This document shows, piece after piece, positions 27,488 to 34,158 of a DNA stretch of 64,000 nt (position 1 is its first letter; each line of letters starts with the position of its first letter). The position numbers and the translations under genes are program-made. Source of the stretch: Planctomycetota bacterium (GTDB lineage: Bacteria > Planctomycetota > Planctomycetia > Planctomycetales > Planctomycetaceae). Below the pieces are notes generated by a model. That model did not search any database and had not been told where the DNA came from. It was given only the letters and a program-made list of their open reading frames with translations. The DNA lies in contig JAFEBS010000017.1 of NCBI GenBank assembly GCA_018242525.1, positions 306,623 through 370,622 of the forward strand, given 5' to 3'.

Positions 27488-27655
27488 CAGCACGGCGACA
27501 AGTGTTGAAGAAACGTTTCGTGCTCTACCACTGAGCTACGGCCCCCGAAAGTGTCTCAGGACTCGAAGAGTTCTGAAACCATTGGAGCCAGTGGGACTCG
27601 AACCCACGACCACGCGGTCCAAAACCATGTAGTTCCCTCGGCATTCGTCGTGCTG
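27488..27655 (-). ncRNA. Y RNA-like unit 4 with circularly permuted tRNA body
   Basis: The outer stem is CAGCACGACG with CGCCGTGCTG (nine of ten pairs). The conserved 20-nt motif GAATGCCG...TACAT is at 27627-27646, and the 3' motif CTTGTC at 27497-27502. Inside, a tRNA 3' half comes first, with T-stem GTGGG/CCCAC, loop TTCGAGT and acceptor TGGCTCC. A linker hairpin (GTTTCAGAACTC with GAGTCCTGAGAC, 11 of 12 pairs) follows, then a tRNA 5' half GGGGCCG plus D-arm GCTCAGTGGTAGAGC. The acceptor halves pair over seven positions including two G-U pairs. The inner stem GAGGGAAC/GTTTCTTC replaces the anticodon stem. TTTTTTT follows four bases beyond the outer stem, just before rtcB. YrlA-type architecture is inferred. 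Confidence 0.8.
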
Positions 27656-27688
27656 AATTCCATTGTTGTGGGAAATGCCCGTTGGAAC

Positions 27689-27786
27689 ACACGCCGTCGA
27701 CAAGTTTTGTGGAGAGTTCCCGTTGGTACGGGGTGGGGTTCGACGCCCACTGAAACATGTACTCCCCACGGCATTCGACGAAGTGT
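27689..27786 (-). ncRNA. Y RNA-like unit 3 with T-arm-like insert
   Basis: The outer stem ACACTTCGTCG pairs with CGACGGCGTGT (ten of eleven, one G-U). The shared motif is at 27757-27776 and CTTGTC at 27699-27704. The inner stem GTGGGGAGT/ACTCTCCAC is nine pairs with one G-U. The insert holds a T-arm-like hairpin (GTGGG, loop with GTCGAAC, CCCAC) and a second hairpin CCCGT-ACCA-ACGGG. No D-arm or acceptor pairing is seen, so the tRNA mimicry is partial. Length is about 98 nt. Confidence 0.75.
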
Positions 27787-27802
27787 CTTCCGGTTATCCA
27801 AA

Positions 27803-27874
27803 CAACAGATGGACAAGGTCTTGTTGAGACACCAACATTGGGAAAATGTAGTCTCAACGGCATTCCATCTGTCG
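27803..27874 (-). ncRNA. Y RNA-like unit 2, minimal form
   Basis: The outer stem CGACAGATGG pairs fully with CCATCTGTTG (one G-U). The shared 20-nt motif is at 27846-27865 and CTTGTC at 27812-27817. The inner stem TTGAGAC/GTCTCAA is perfect, and the whole insert is one small hairpin ACATT-TTCCC-AATGT. No tRNA-like part is present. At about 72 nt it shows the minimal conserved core of the array, presumably the Ro-binding module. It starts three bases after the embedded tRNA. Confidence 0.75.
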
Positions 27875-27877
27875 CAG

Positions 27878-27948
27878 TGCCCCACCGAGGAATCGAACCT
27901 CGACCGACAGTTTCGAAGACTGTCATGCCTCCATCACACCCGCAGGGC
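27878..27948 (-). tRNA. tRNA-Arg(UCG)-like gene in conventional order
   Basis: The 71 bases fold as a standard tRNA. The acceptor GCCCTGC/GTGGGGC has seven pairs including two G-U. The D-arm has a short 3-bp stem GTG/CAT with GG in the loop. The anticodon arm is ACAGT-CTTCGAA-ACTGT (anticodon TCG, Arg). A 4-base variable loop and T-arm CGAGG-TTCGATT-CCTCG follow, with discriminator A. CCA is not encoded. It lies inside the Y RNA array, between units 1 and 2, on the same strand. The short D-stem leaves open whether it decodes CGA or serves as a mimic or substrate. Confidence 0.75.
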
Positions 27949-27970
27949 CTGTTCATTCACTGTTCAAAAA

Positions 27971-28109
27971 CAACATCTGGACAAGGGTTGTGCAGAGACG
28001 CCTTCACCTGCTCTACCGGATTGAGCTACACGCCCCTTGCGAGACGTGGCGGGATTTGAACCCGCAACCAGGTGATTAACATGTAGTCCCGGCGGCATTC
28101 CAGGTGTTG
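27971..28109 (-). ncRNA. Y RNA-like unit 1 with circularly permuted tRNA body
   Basis: The outer stem CAACACCTGG pairs with CCAGATGTTG (nine of ten). The shared motif is at 28081-28100 and CTTGTC at 27980-27985. The 3' half of a tRNA comes first: GTTAA loop remnant, TCACC, T-arm GCGGG-TTCAAAT-CCCGC, acceptor CACGTCT. A short linker leads to the 5' half GGGCGTG, D-arm GCTCAATCCGGTAGAGC and GGTGA. The acceptor pairs over seven positions, and GGTGA/TCACC restores an anticodon stem, so the tRNA (Asn-like by its GTTAA loop) is opened in the anticodon loop. The inner stem is GGGAC/GTCTC. TTTTTG follows the outer stem. Confidence 0.8.
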
Positions 28110-28115
28110 TGCGAG

Positions 28116-28141
28116 GTGGGGCGGTCGTTCGACCGCCCCAC
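28116..28141 (-). ncRNA. strong stem-loop between rsr and the Y RNA array
   Basis: GTGGGGCGGTC and GACCGCCCCAC are exact complements around a four-base loop, 16 bases after the rsr stop. No U-tract follows, so it is more likely an RNA-stabilising or processing hairpin that separates the mRNA from the Y RNAs than a terminator. Confidence 0.7.
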
Positions 28142-28157
28142 GGACTATTCGTTTCGA

Positions 28158-29735
28158 TCAGATTGTCATGCGTTCGATTTCGCGAACCCAATGATCCTGC
28201 GTAAACCGATTGGCAGCAACATCGGCGATCAACCCGAAGACTTGATCACTGAATCCACCGACGTTGATGATGTCCGGTCGTTCCACCGCTTGAGTCGTCT
28301 CGTGCGGTTGAATATCGATGCAGACCATCTTCGCCTGCGGGTTCCGCTGCTTGTACACGGCCCACTGCTTCATCGTCTCGGTCGCACCGCCGCCGAAGCG
28401 GCCATAGTTTGGCGAGTCGACCCAGGATTCGTTGTCTGACACATACACGATCAGATCTCCCATCGCACGCCGCCGGTTCAGTTCCTCCAGCGGTGCGCTG
28501 CAGTTGGTTCCCCCGCACGGCAATGACGACAGCCGCTGGGCGTTCGTCATGACCGAATCACGCGGATTCAATGAGCAGTTCACCACTTTGGACTCGAACG
28601 GCAGCACTTCGGCCTGAGGGTTCTTGCGCAGCAGGGCTGCAGCGACCAGGGCCGCCACATCAATGCAACGCACCCTGGTGGTTGAACCTTCACGCACACC
28701 CGTAATCGGCGATCGCATCGAACCAGACACATCCGGACAGACATAAACCTGTCCTTCGATGTTCGGCACATTTTCGATCGAGATTTCCATTGCATCCTGC
28801 AACGCTTCGCGGATCGGTCGCGGGACTGATCCCTCGGTGTTCACGTAGGCTGCCAGCAACTGGTACGGCAACACACGCGAACGGGCGATCTGCTCACGAT
28901 CCCGCAAGCGGTTCGCGATCAGGGAGAACATCTCCTGGCTTTCGAACACCCCATGTCGCTCGAACGTGTTCAGGTTCATGCGGGTGGTCTGCCACGTGGC
29001 GTTCCGGGCAACCTGGCACCAGTCCTGCTTCGTCAACGGCAAGCCGGTCAAAAGCTGAAATGGTACGTCCGGCACAGCGACCTTGCCGGGGTTGGTGTTC
29101 CGCAGGAACTTCTCGTACAGACGAACCAGTTCCGGCAACGCCGCCTTGTCGTGTTCGCGGCCGATCAGGTACCCGAAGAGGGCCGCCCGCTGTGGGGTCG
29201 TCGGCTTCGGATGCACCATCTTGATCACGTCCGCCAGCGACGGCGAATTTCCCACTGACCCCACGAACAATTGGTCGTCCGTGCGCGACTCGATCCACTG
29301 ACAGACCAGCCGCTTCGGCAACGTTCCCAGCGACTTGCGGCCAGTCACACCGGAACGCATGATCTGAACGAAGTTTCGCAGCATCTTCGGGCTGTCGATC
29401 ACGCGATCGAAGATCTCGGCCATCAGGCCGGGGCCTTTCACCGACAGGATTGCACACAGCAGGGCGGGCATGTCCTTCATCTGGTTTCGCTGCCGGGCAT
29501 ACAAGGCGGTTCGGGCGATGAACTCAGGAGCAATGTTGTTGCACAGAGTCAGGACTCGGTCCAGTTGTTCTTCACCGCTGGCGTAAAAGGTGCTGTTGAA
29601 GCAGCCGGTGCTGGCAAACTGAGCCAGGGCCTGCTGCGGTGACCGCTGATACGCTCGACCTCCCGCTTCGTTCTGAGCGGTCGCCTGCGGTAACAGTCGT
29701 CCAGCAATCGTCTGGAACAGGGTCTTGTTGGCCAT
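28158..29735 (-). CDS. rsr: TROVE-domain Ro60/Rsr homologue
   Basis: Ro60 proteins are ring-shaped RNA-binding proteins that hold Y RNAs on the outside and misfolded RNA ends in the central hole. The 525-residue protein starts at ATG 29735 (MANKTLFQTIAGRLL). The N-terminal two thirds are helical repeats of the TROVE domain (CNNIAPEFIARTALYARQR, KMLRNFVQIMRSGVTGRKS). The C-terminal VWA domain has MIDAS VCPDVSGSMRS (Asp335, Ser337, Ser339). It is the first gene after the sigma-54 promoter at 29795-29809 and is followed by Y RNA-like units and rtcB. The frame is open to 29798, overlapping the promoter, so the later ATG is preferred. Confidence 0.92.
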   Translation of the reverse strand: MANKTLFQTIAGRLLPQATAQNEAGGRAYQRSPQQALAQFASTGCFNSTFYASGEEQLDRVLTLCNNIAPEFIARTALYARQRNQMKDMPALLCAILSVKGPGLMAEIFDRVIDSPKMLRNFVQIMRSGVTGRKSLGTLPKRLVCQWIESRTDDQLFVGSVGNSPSLADVIKMVHPKPTTPQRAALFGYLIGREHDKAALPELVRLYEKFLRNTNPGKVAVPDVPFQLLTGLPLTKQDWCQVARNATWQTTRMNLNTFERHGVFESQEMFSLIANRLRDREQIARSRVLPYQLLAAYVNTEGSVPRPIREALQDAMEISIENVPNIEGQVYVCPDVSGSMRSPITGVREGSTTRVRCIDVAALVAAALLRKNPQAEVLPFESKVVNCSLNPRDSVMTNAQRLSSLPCGGTNCSAPLEELNRRRAMGDLIVYVSDNESWVDSPNYGRFGGGATETMKQWAVYKQRNPQAKMVCIDIQPHETTQAVERPDIINVGGFSDQVFGLIADVAANRFTQDHWVREIERMTI

Positions 29736-29794
29736 CGTTGTCTCCCTCGTATTGGGTTTGACCGGTGAATTGCATTTGACGATTTCGGTAAAAA

Positions 29795-29809
29795 GCACGC
29801 ACTGTGCCA
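29795..29809 (-). promoter_or_regulatory. sigma-54 promoter of the rsr-rtcB operon
   Basis: On the minus strand TGGCACAGTGCGTGC matches the sigma-54 consensus (TGGCAC, five bases, TTGC) with one change in the -12 element. The GG and GC dinucleotides have the required spacing. The start codon of rsr lies about 60 bases downstream, and a divergent RtcR-type sigma-54 activator is encoded next to it. Confidence 0.85.
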
Positions 29810-29888
29810 GAGGCAGACTCTTCCGGAATCGCTCGCGAAAGGCCTTGAAACCGCTTGTTTTCCAGGGGTTCTCGAAAACGGATCATTT

Positions 29889-29921
29889 TTGACGTGGCAG
29901 AGAAGCGATATTGTGATATCG
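29889..29921 (+). promoter_or_regulatory. rtcR promoter region with palindrome (candidate UAS)
   Basis: TTGACG (29889-29894) with a 17-base spacer to TGTGAT (29912-29917) is a possible sigma-70 promoter for rtcR. Overlapping it is the palindrome CGATAT-TGTG-ATATCG (29906-29921), about 100 bases upstream of the divergent sigma-54 promoter, the usual distance for an enhancer. RtcR could bind here to activate rsr and limit its own expression (inference). Confidence 0.5.
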
Positions 29922-29965
29922 TAGTTTATCTTTTGGGATCGTTCGTTCGCGGAGCCAGGATCGCA

Positions 29966-31567
29966 GTGACCGCTGCCACAGCACGTCCGACCGTCGTGAT
30001 TGGGATTCTGGGCACCCTGCTTGATCGCGGCCGTGCGAATCTGGATCGGTGGCAGCAGTGGCGGCCGACGGTCGCCGTCTGCCAGCACGAAGATTTGCTG
30101 ATCACGCGACTGGAGCTGTTTCATGAAATCCGCGAGGCAGACCTGGCTCGCCGCGTGGTCGCCGACATCGCAACGGTCTCTCCCGAGACCACGGTGCAAT
30201 TGCACGAGTTGACCCTGAAAGATCCCTGGGACTTTGAAGAGGTCTTCGGGCAACTTCACGACTTCGCCCGGCGGTATCCATTCGCGACCGACGACGAGGA
30301 TTACCTGATCCACATCACGACTGGGACTCACGTGGAACAGATCTGCCTGTTCCTGCTGGCCGAATCGCGACATTTGCCCGGTCGATTGCTGCAGTCGTCG
30401 CCACCGCCCCGTCAGCAGCCCGGCGGAGGCGGTTACCGGATCATTGACCTGGACCTTTCTCGCTACGACGCTCTGGCGACTCGCTTCTCCACGGAACGCC
30501 AGGAGGGACTCGAGTTTTTGAAGTCCGGAATCGCAACCCAGAGCCGTGCCTTCAACACATTGATTGAGCGGATCGAACGCGTGGCGATTGCCAGCACGTC
30601 ACCGCTGTTGCTGACCGGACCGACCGGAGCAGGCAAGTCGCACCTGGCCCGGCGGATCTATGAACTGAAACGCCGCCGCGAACAGTTGCAGGGTGCATTC
30701 GTCGAAGTCAACTGCGCGACACTGCGCGGCGATCAGGCGATGTCCGCGTTGTTCGGACATACCAAGGGGGCGTTTACGGGAGCCACCACGGCACGCCCCG
30801 GACTGCTGAAAGCGGCCGATGGCGGCTTGCTGTTCCTGGATGAGATCGGGGAACTCGGCCCGGACGAACAGGCGATGCTGTTGCGGGCCGTCGAAGATCA
30901 TCGGTTCTTACCCGTGGGTGCCGATCGCGACGTCGACAGCGATTTTCAATTGATTGCCGGAACCAACCGCGATCTACAGGTGGAAGTCGGCCGTGGATCA
31001 TTTCGCGAAGACCTGCTGGCCCGCATCAACCTGTGGCAGTTCCAACTTCCCGGTCTGGCTGAGCGAAAGGAAGACATTGAGCCGAATCTGGACTACGAAC
31101 TGGAACGATACTCCGCAACTACGGGACGCAAGGTGACCATGAACAAGGAAGCACGGTCTTGCTTCCTGAACTTTGCCCGATCTGCCGACGCCGCGTGGTC
31201 GGCAAATTTCCGCGATCTGGGAGCCGCAGTCACGCGGATGGCCACGTTGGCCGCCCGGGGACGAATTGCCGTTGATGATGTGAACGAAGAAATCGGCCGA
31301 CTGACGGCCTCGTGGCGTCGCACCCGGCTGGCCGAACCGGATCTGCTGGAATCGTTGTTGACCACAGAGCAACTGGCGGATCTGGATCTGTTTGATCGAA
31401 TTCAGCTGGTTGAAGTGATTCGAATCTGCCGCAATTCCGAGTCACTGTCGGTGGCGGGACGAACCTTGTTCGCAGCCTCGCGCGCCGCCAAGAGTCAACC
31501 CAACGATGCGGACCGCCTGCGCAAGTACCTGGCAAGGTTCGGCCTGTCGTGGGCGCAGCTGACGTAA
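29966..31567 (+). CDS. rtcR: RtcR, CARF-type sigma-54-dependent activator
   Basis: This is the transcriptional activator of RNA-repair operons. From the GTG at 29966 it has 533 residues. The first roughly 180 residues ([16 protein letters not shown] through [17 protein letters not shown]) form the RtcR/CARF-like sensor, which in this family responds to RNA fragments with cyclic-phosphate ends. The AAA+ domain follows with Walker A GPTGAGKS (about 217-224), the sigma-54 contact loop GAFTGA (about 268-273) and Walker [13 protein letters not shown]-terminal helix-turn-helix is implied by [22 protein letters not shown] lies 11 bases before the GTG. It is transcribed divergently from rsr. Confidence 0.92.
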   Translation: MTAATARPTVVIGILGTLLDRGRANLDRWQQWRPTVAVCQHEDLLITRLELFHEIREADLARRVVADIATVSPETTVQLHELTLKDPWDFEEVFGQLHDFARRYPFATDDEDYLIHITTGTHVEQICLFLLAESRHLPGRLLQSSPPPRQQPGGGGYRIIDLDLSRYDALATRFSTERQEGLEFLKSGIATQSRAFNTLIERIERVAIASTSPLLLTGPTGAGKSHLARRIYELKRRREQLQGAFVEVNCATLRGDQAMSALFGHTKGAFTGATTARPGLLKAADGGLLFLDEIGELGPDEQAMLLRAVEDHRFLPVGADRDVDSDFQLIAGTNRDLQVEVGRGSFREDLLARINLWQFQLPGLAERKEDIEPNLDYELERYSATTGRKVTMNKEARSCFLNFARSADAAWSANFRDLGAAVTRMATLAARGRIAVDDVNEEIGRLTASWRRTRLAEPDLLESLLTTEQLADLDLFDRIQLVEVIRICRNSESLSVAGRTLFAASRAAKSQPNDADRLRKYLARFGLSWAQLT

Positions 31568-31737
31568 CTGACGATGCCCTGTTCAAGGCCAACATCCCGG
31601 TCGAACTGCACATCTATGGCCGGGGCGGCCATGGCGGTGCCATCAGTTCGCGAAAGGGGATTCCCTTCGGAACATGGCACTTGCGATTTGTGGATTGGGC
31701 CACGGACCTGGGTCTGATGCAGACGAAGGCTCAGTAG
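31568..31737 (+). pseudogene. C-terminal fragment of an alpha/beta hydrolase
   Basis: Directly after the rtcR stop an open frame encodes DALFKANIPVELHIYGRGGHG and then IPFGTWHLRFVDWATDLGL. This matches the last quarter of acetyl-esterase/dienelactone-type hydrolases, including the catalytic-His motif GGHG. The N-terminal domain and nucleophile elbow are missing, and the in-frame ATG at 31549 lies inside rtcR. I read it as the relic of a gene truncated when the RNA-repair locus or another segment was joined here. Confidence 0.65.
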
Positions 31738-31744
31738 CGGGTCT

Positions 31745-32347
31745 TCACGTCATCATGAATTCCATGCCTCCGGGGCCGGCGTTGATGACGGTCGATGAAC
31801 CAATCGTTGCAGTCCGCCCGGCGCTGGCGTGAATGTGGCCGCACACAACCAGGTGGGGCAGTCGCTTTTCAATCGCGGCACGGATGGCGGTGCTGCCCAG
31901 GCTCTGACCGCTGGAGGCGACATCTACTGCTCCCTTGGGAGGCGAGTGACTGATCAGCACGCCCCCGGTCGGACAATCTGCCAGCAGGTGCGTGGCCTCC
32001 GGTTCAGTGAAATCAAAACTCCAGTCCCCGAATGGCGTCGTGGGAATTCCACCACCCAATCCGAAGAAGTTCACTCCGTCGATGCTGATCCCGGACCCGT
32101 GCAGCACATGGGCGCTGGACCAGCCTGCACTCGCCCGGGATAGCTCGTCGAACGATTCGTTGTTGCCGGGAACCAGCACGGTTGGTCGACTGATCTGACG
32201 CAGGATGTCCAGGCACACGTTCAGTCGGCGGCGGCAATTGGCCAGATCCCCCGCACAGACCACGACATCGAAGTCTCGGGATCGTGCCACCAGTTGACTG
32301 GCGGCCTGCGCGTCACAATGCAGATCGCTGAACAACAGCAGTTTCAT
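31745..32347 (-). CDS. calcineurin-like metallophosphoesterase
   Basis: This is a two-metal phosphoesterase of 200 residues from ATG 32347 (MKLLLFSDLHCDAQAA). The family metal-binding blocks are present in order: SDLH, VVCAGDLAN, VPGNNE (GNxE, where GNHD/E is usual), SHSPPKGAVD and VCGHIHASAG. The small size and GGGIPTTPFGDWSF segment resemble the YfcE/UPF0025-like and 3',5'-cyclic-nucleotide phosphoesterase group, but the substrate is unknown. The frame is open to 32416, and the internal ATG starts exactly at the first core strand. It converges on the hydrolase fragment downstream of rtcR. Confidence 0.85.
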   Translation of the reverse strand: MKLLLFSDLHCDAQAASQLVARSRDFDVVVCAGDLANCRRRLNVCLDILRQISRPTVLVPGNNESFDELSRASAGWSSAHVLHGSGISIDGVNFFGLGGGIPTTPFGDWSFDFTEPEATHLLADCPTGGVLISHSPPKGAVDVASSGQSLGSTAIRAAIEKRLPHLVVCGHIHASAGRTATIGSSTVINAGPGGMEFMMT

Positions 32348-32436
32348 AAGGTTCACCCCTTCTGTCGGGGATACTTGCGATTGGGATTTCGCCCAGACCT
32401 GGCACCGAGCCAGCAACAGCTCGCGTGAGGATCTCC

Positions 32437-33009
32437 TTATTTCAGGAAACCGCGTTCCCGCAGTTCCTGGATGTTGTCGGGGGCGCTGCGCAGGACACGA
32501 TCCAGGGTGTAACGCAGGATTGCGTATCCGGCCAGCGGGGCCGGCGCGGTCAGTATGGCGACATGCTCCTCTTCTTCGTCATCCAGCTGCCGATTCAGTT
32601 TGGCCACGGCTTCTTCAACGCTGTCGCTGACAATTCGCTTGGGGCCGCTGTGATTCTGCAGCTTCAGGTGCGAGAACGACGCGGTTCGGGACAGTGCGAA
32701 CTGAGCCAGACTGGCATCGTCGGCATTCTCAAAAAAATCCTGGAATTCGGGGCTCACATTGTCCGGGGTGATAATCAGTGGCCGGGTGATTTTGACTTCC
32801 CCGCGCGTCACGCTGACGGTCTTGTCCTCGCCCAATCCGGACAGGACCAGCAGGTATGGCAGATCCGACTGACCGAACGTGAACAGCGAGTAGTGCACCG
32901 GACGGGCGATCTGAACGGCCTCCATGGCTGCCTGAAAGCGTCGTTCATGCTCAAAATCGTCGAAGGGGAACACGCAGGAAAACTCCGGTTTGTCTCTGGA
33001 CCGCTTCAT
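32437..33009 (-). CDS. hypothetical protein
   Basis: This is a soluble protein of about 190 residues from ATG 33009 (MKRSRDKPEFSCVFPFDDFE) that I do not recognise. It has no signal peptide, membrane helix or metal motif. The central part alternates short strands (LVLSGLGEDKTVSVTRGEVK) and the C-terminal half is helical with an acidic patch (QLDDEEEEH). The frame is open upstream to 33108, overlapping the region ahead of the divergent synthase gene, so the later ATG is preferred. It lies upstream of the phosphoesterase on the same strand with a gap of about 90 bases. Confidence 0.6.
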   Translation of the reverse strand: MKRSRDKPEFSCVFPFDDFEHERRFQAAMEAVQIARPVHYSLFTFGQSDLPYLLVLSGLGEDKTVSVTRGEVKITRPLIITPDNVSPEFQDFFENADDASLAQFALSRTASFSHLKLQNHSGPKRIVSDSVEEAVAKLNRQLDDEEEEHVAILTAPAPLAGYAILRYTLDRVLRSAPDNIQELRERGFLK

Positions 33010-33169
33010 TGATGAATTCAGGCACCAGTTGAGTCTATCGATGAAATGAACACAAGCGAGAACATTTCGCGTGCGAGTCCGGACTTTGAATCGACTGTCT
33101 GTTTTCAATCCAGGGGCATCTGGTCAGAATGCTGACCCGAATCGCAATCCGCTCCAGCCGAAACAGGCC

Positions 33170-34132
33170 ATGTCGTTACTCAATGAATCCTATGAATACT
33201 GCCGGGTCTTGACCCGGCAGACGGCTCACAACTTCCGGTTTTCGTTTCTGACGTTGCCGCGAGAGAAGCGTCGCGCGATGAACGCGCTGTATGCGTTCAA
33301 TCGGATCACGGACGATTTCGGCGACGACCCCGCGGTTTCCGTGGAATTGCGTCGGATTCAATTGCAGGCATGGCGTCGATCTGTTCGAGCCGCATTGGAG
33401 ACTCCGCCATCGGACGTCCGGATCGAGGATCTGCCGAAGACTGCTGAAGTGGCAACCCTGACCAATCATCCCGCCCTGCCGGCGGTGGCCGACATGGTGG
33501 CCCGTCACCATGTGCCGCATGAATACCTGTTTGATGTCATCGACGGTGTCGAGATGGATCTGCATCCGCTGGAAATACGGACATTCGCGGACCTGGAGAA
33601 ATACTGTTACCGGGTGGCCGGAGCGGTCGGGCTGTGCTGCATTCATGTCTGGGGATTTCGCGACGAACGCGCGAAATCGCTGGCCGTCGAATGTGGCCTG
33701 GCTCTGCAACTGACAAACATCCTGCGTGACCTGGGTGAGGACGCGTCGCAGGGGCGGATTTATCTGCCGAATGAAGATCTGCAGCGGTTCGGGTACGCCA
33801 CAGACGGATTAAGACGGAAGCTCATCGACGAACGCTTCCACTCACTGATGCAATTTGAAGTCCAGCGAGCGCAGTCCTGCTACGATCGCGCGGAGGAGTT
33901 GTTTCTGTATCTGGAACCATGCGGTCGGCCGATTCTGCGAGCCATGCTGGACATCTATGGCGGGTTGCTGAAGGAGATTCGGCGTCGTGATTTTGATGTC
34001 TTTTCCCGGCGCGTTTCCCTGGGGAAGTGGAAGAAGCTCTGGTTCGCAGCGCGAGCCCTGCTGCGACAGAAGCAGTTTGCGGCTCCGTCGCTCAAACAAT
34101 CAGGCCCGGACGAAGGGATCGCCCAGGCCTGA
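33170..34132 (+). CDS. squalene/phytoene synthase family (HpnD-like)
   Basis: This is a trans-isoprenyl diphosphate synthase-type enzyme that condenses two C15 or C20 prenyl diphosphates head to head. It has 320 residues from ATG 33170. The first Asp-rich motif is NRITDDFGDD (Asp48, 49, 52, 53), and the second is in LTNILRDLGEDASQGRIYLP with the family's typical spacing. The YCYRVAGAVG and RAMNALYAF blocks also match. Similarity is best to presqualene diphosphate synthase HpnD of hopanoid/squalene synthesis, but no hpnC, hpnE or shc lies nearby, so the product could also be a carotenoid precursor. An upstream in-frame start at 33071 would add a tail without homology. Confidence 0.85.
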   Translation: MSLLNESYEYCRVLTRQTAHNFRFSFLTLPREKRRAMNALYAFNRITDDFGDDPAVSVELRRIQLQAWRRSVRAALETPPSDVRIEDLPKTAEVATLTNHPALPAVADMVARHHVPHEYLFDVIDGVEMDLHPLEIRTFADLEKYCYRVAGAVGLCCIHVWGFRDERAKSLAVECGLALQLTNILRDLGEDASQGRIYLPNEDLQRFGYATDGLRRKLIDERFHSLMQFEVQRAQSCYDRAEELFLYLEPCGRPILRAMLDIYGGLLKEIRRRDFDVFSRRVSLGKWKKLWFAARALLRQKQFAAPSLKQSGPDEGIAQA

Positions 34133-34158
34133 CTGATTCTGGCAGCCGTCTCAGGACC

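Noticed and set aside
27627..28100. The four GAATGCCG-type repeats as a CRISPR array
   Set aside because: Repeats are irregularly spaced (89-235 bases), lack uniform spacers, and sit within paired stems of individual RNAs. No cas genes are nearby.
27488..28109. Decayed tRNA fragments
   Set aside because: The halves are in reversed order yet acceptor, D and T pairings are intact, and the conserved flanks pair. Random decay would not keep this.
28116..28141. Hairpin after rsr as a Rho-independent terminator
   Set aside because: There is no T-tract on the minus strand downstream, and the same-strand Y RNA units and rtcB seem to need read-through.
27525..28191. Several overlapping open frames of 70-157 residues on both strands in the interval between rsr and rtcB
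   Set aside because: They cover structured RNA units and a tRNA, mutually overlap in many frames, and show no protein-like motif. The RNA interpretation explains the conserved bases better.
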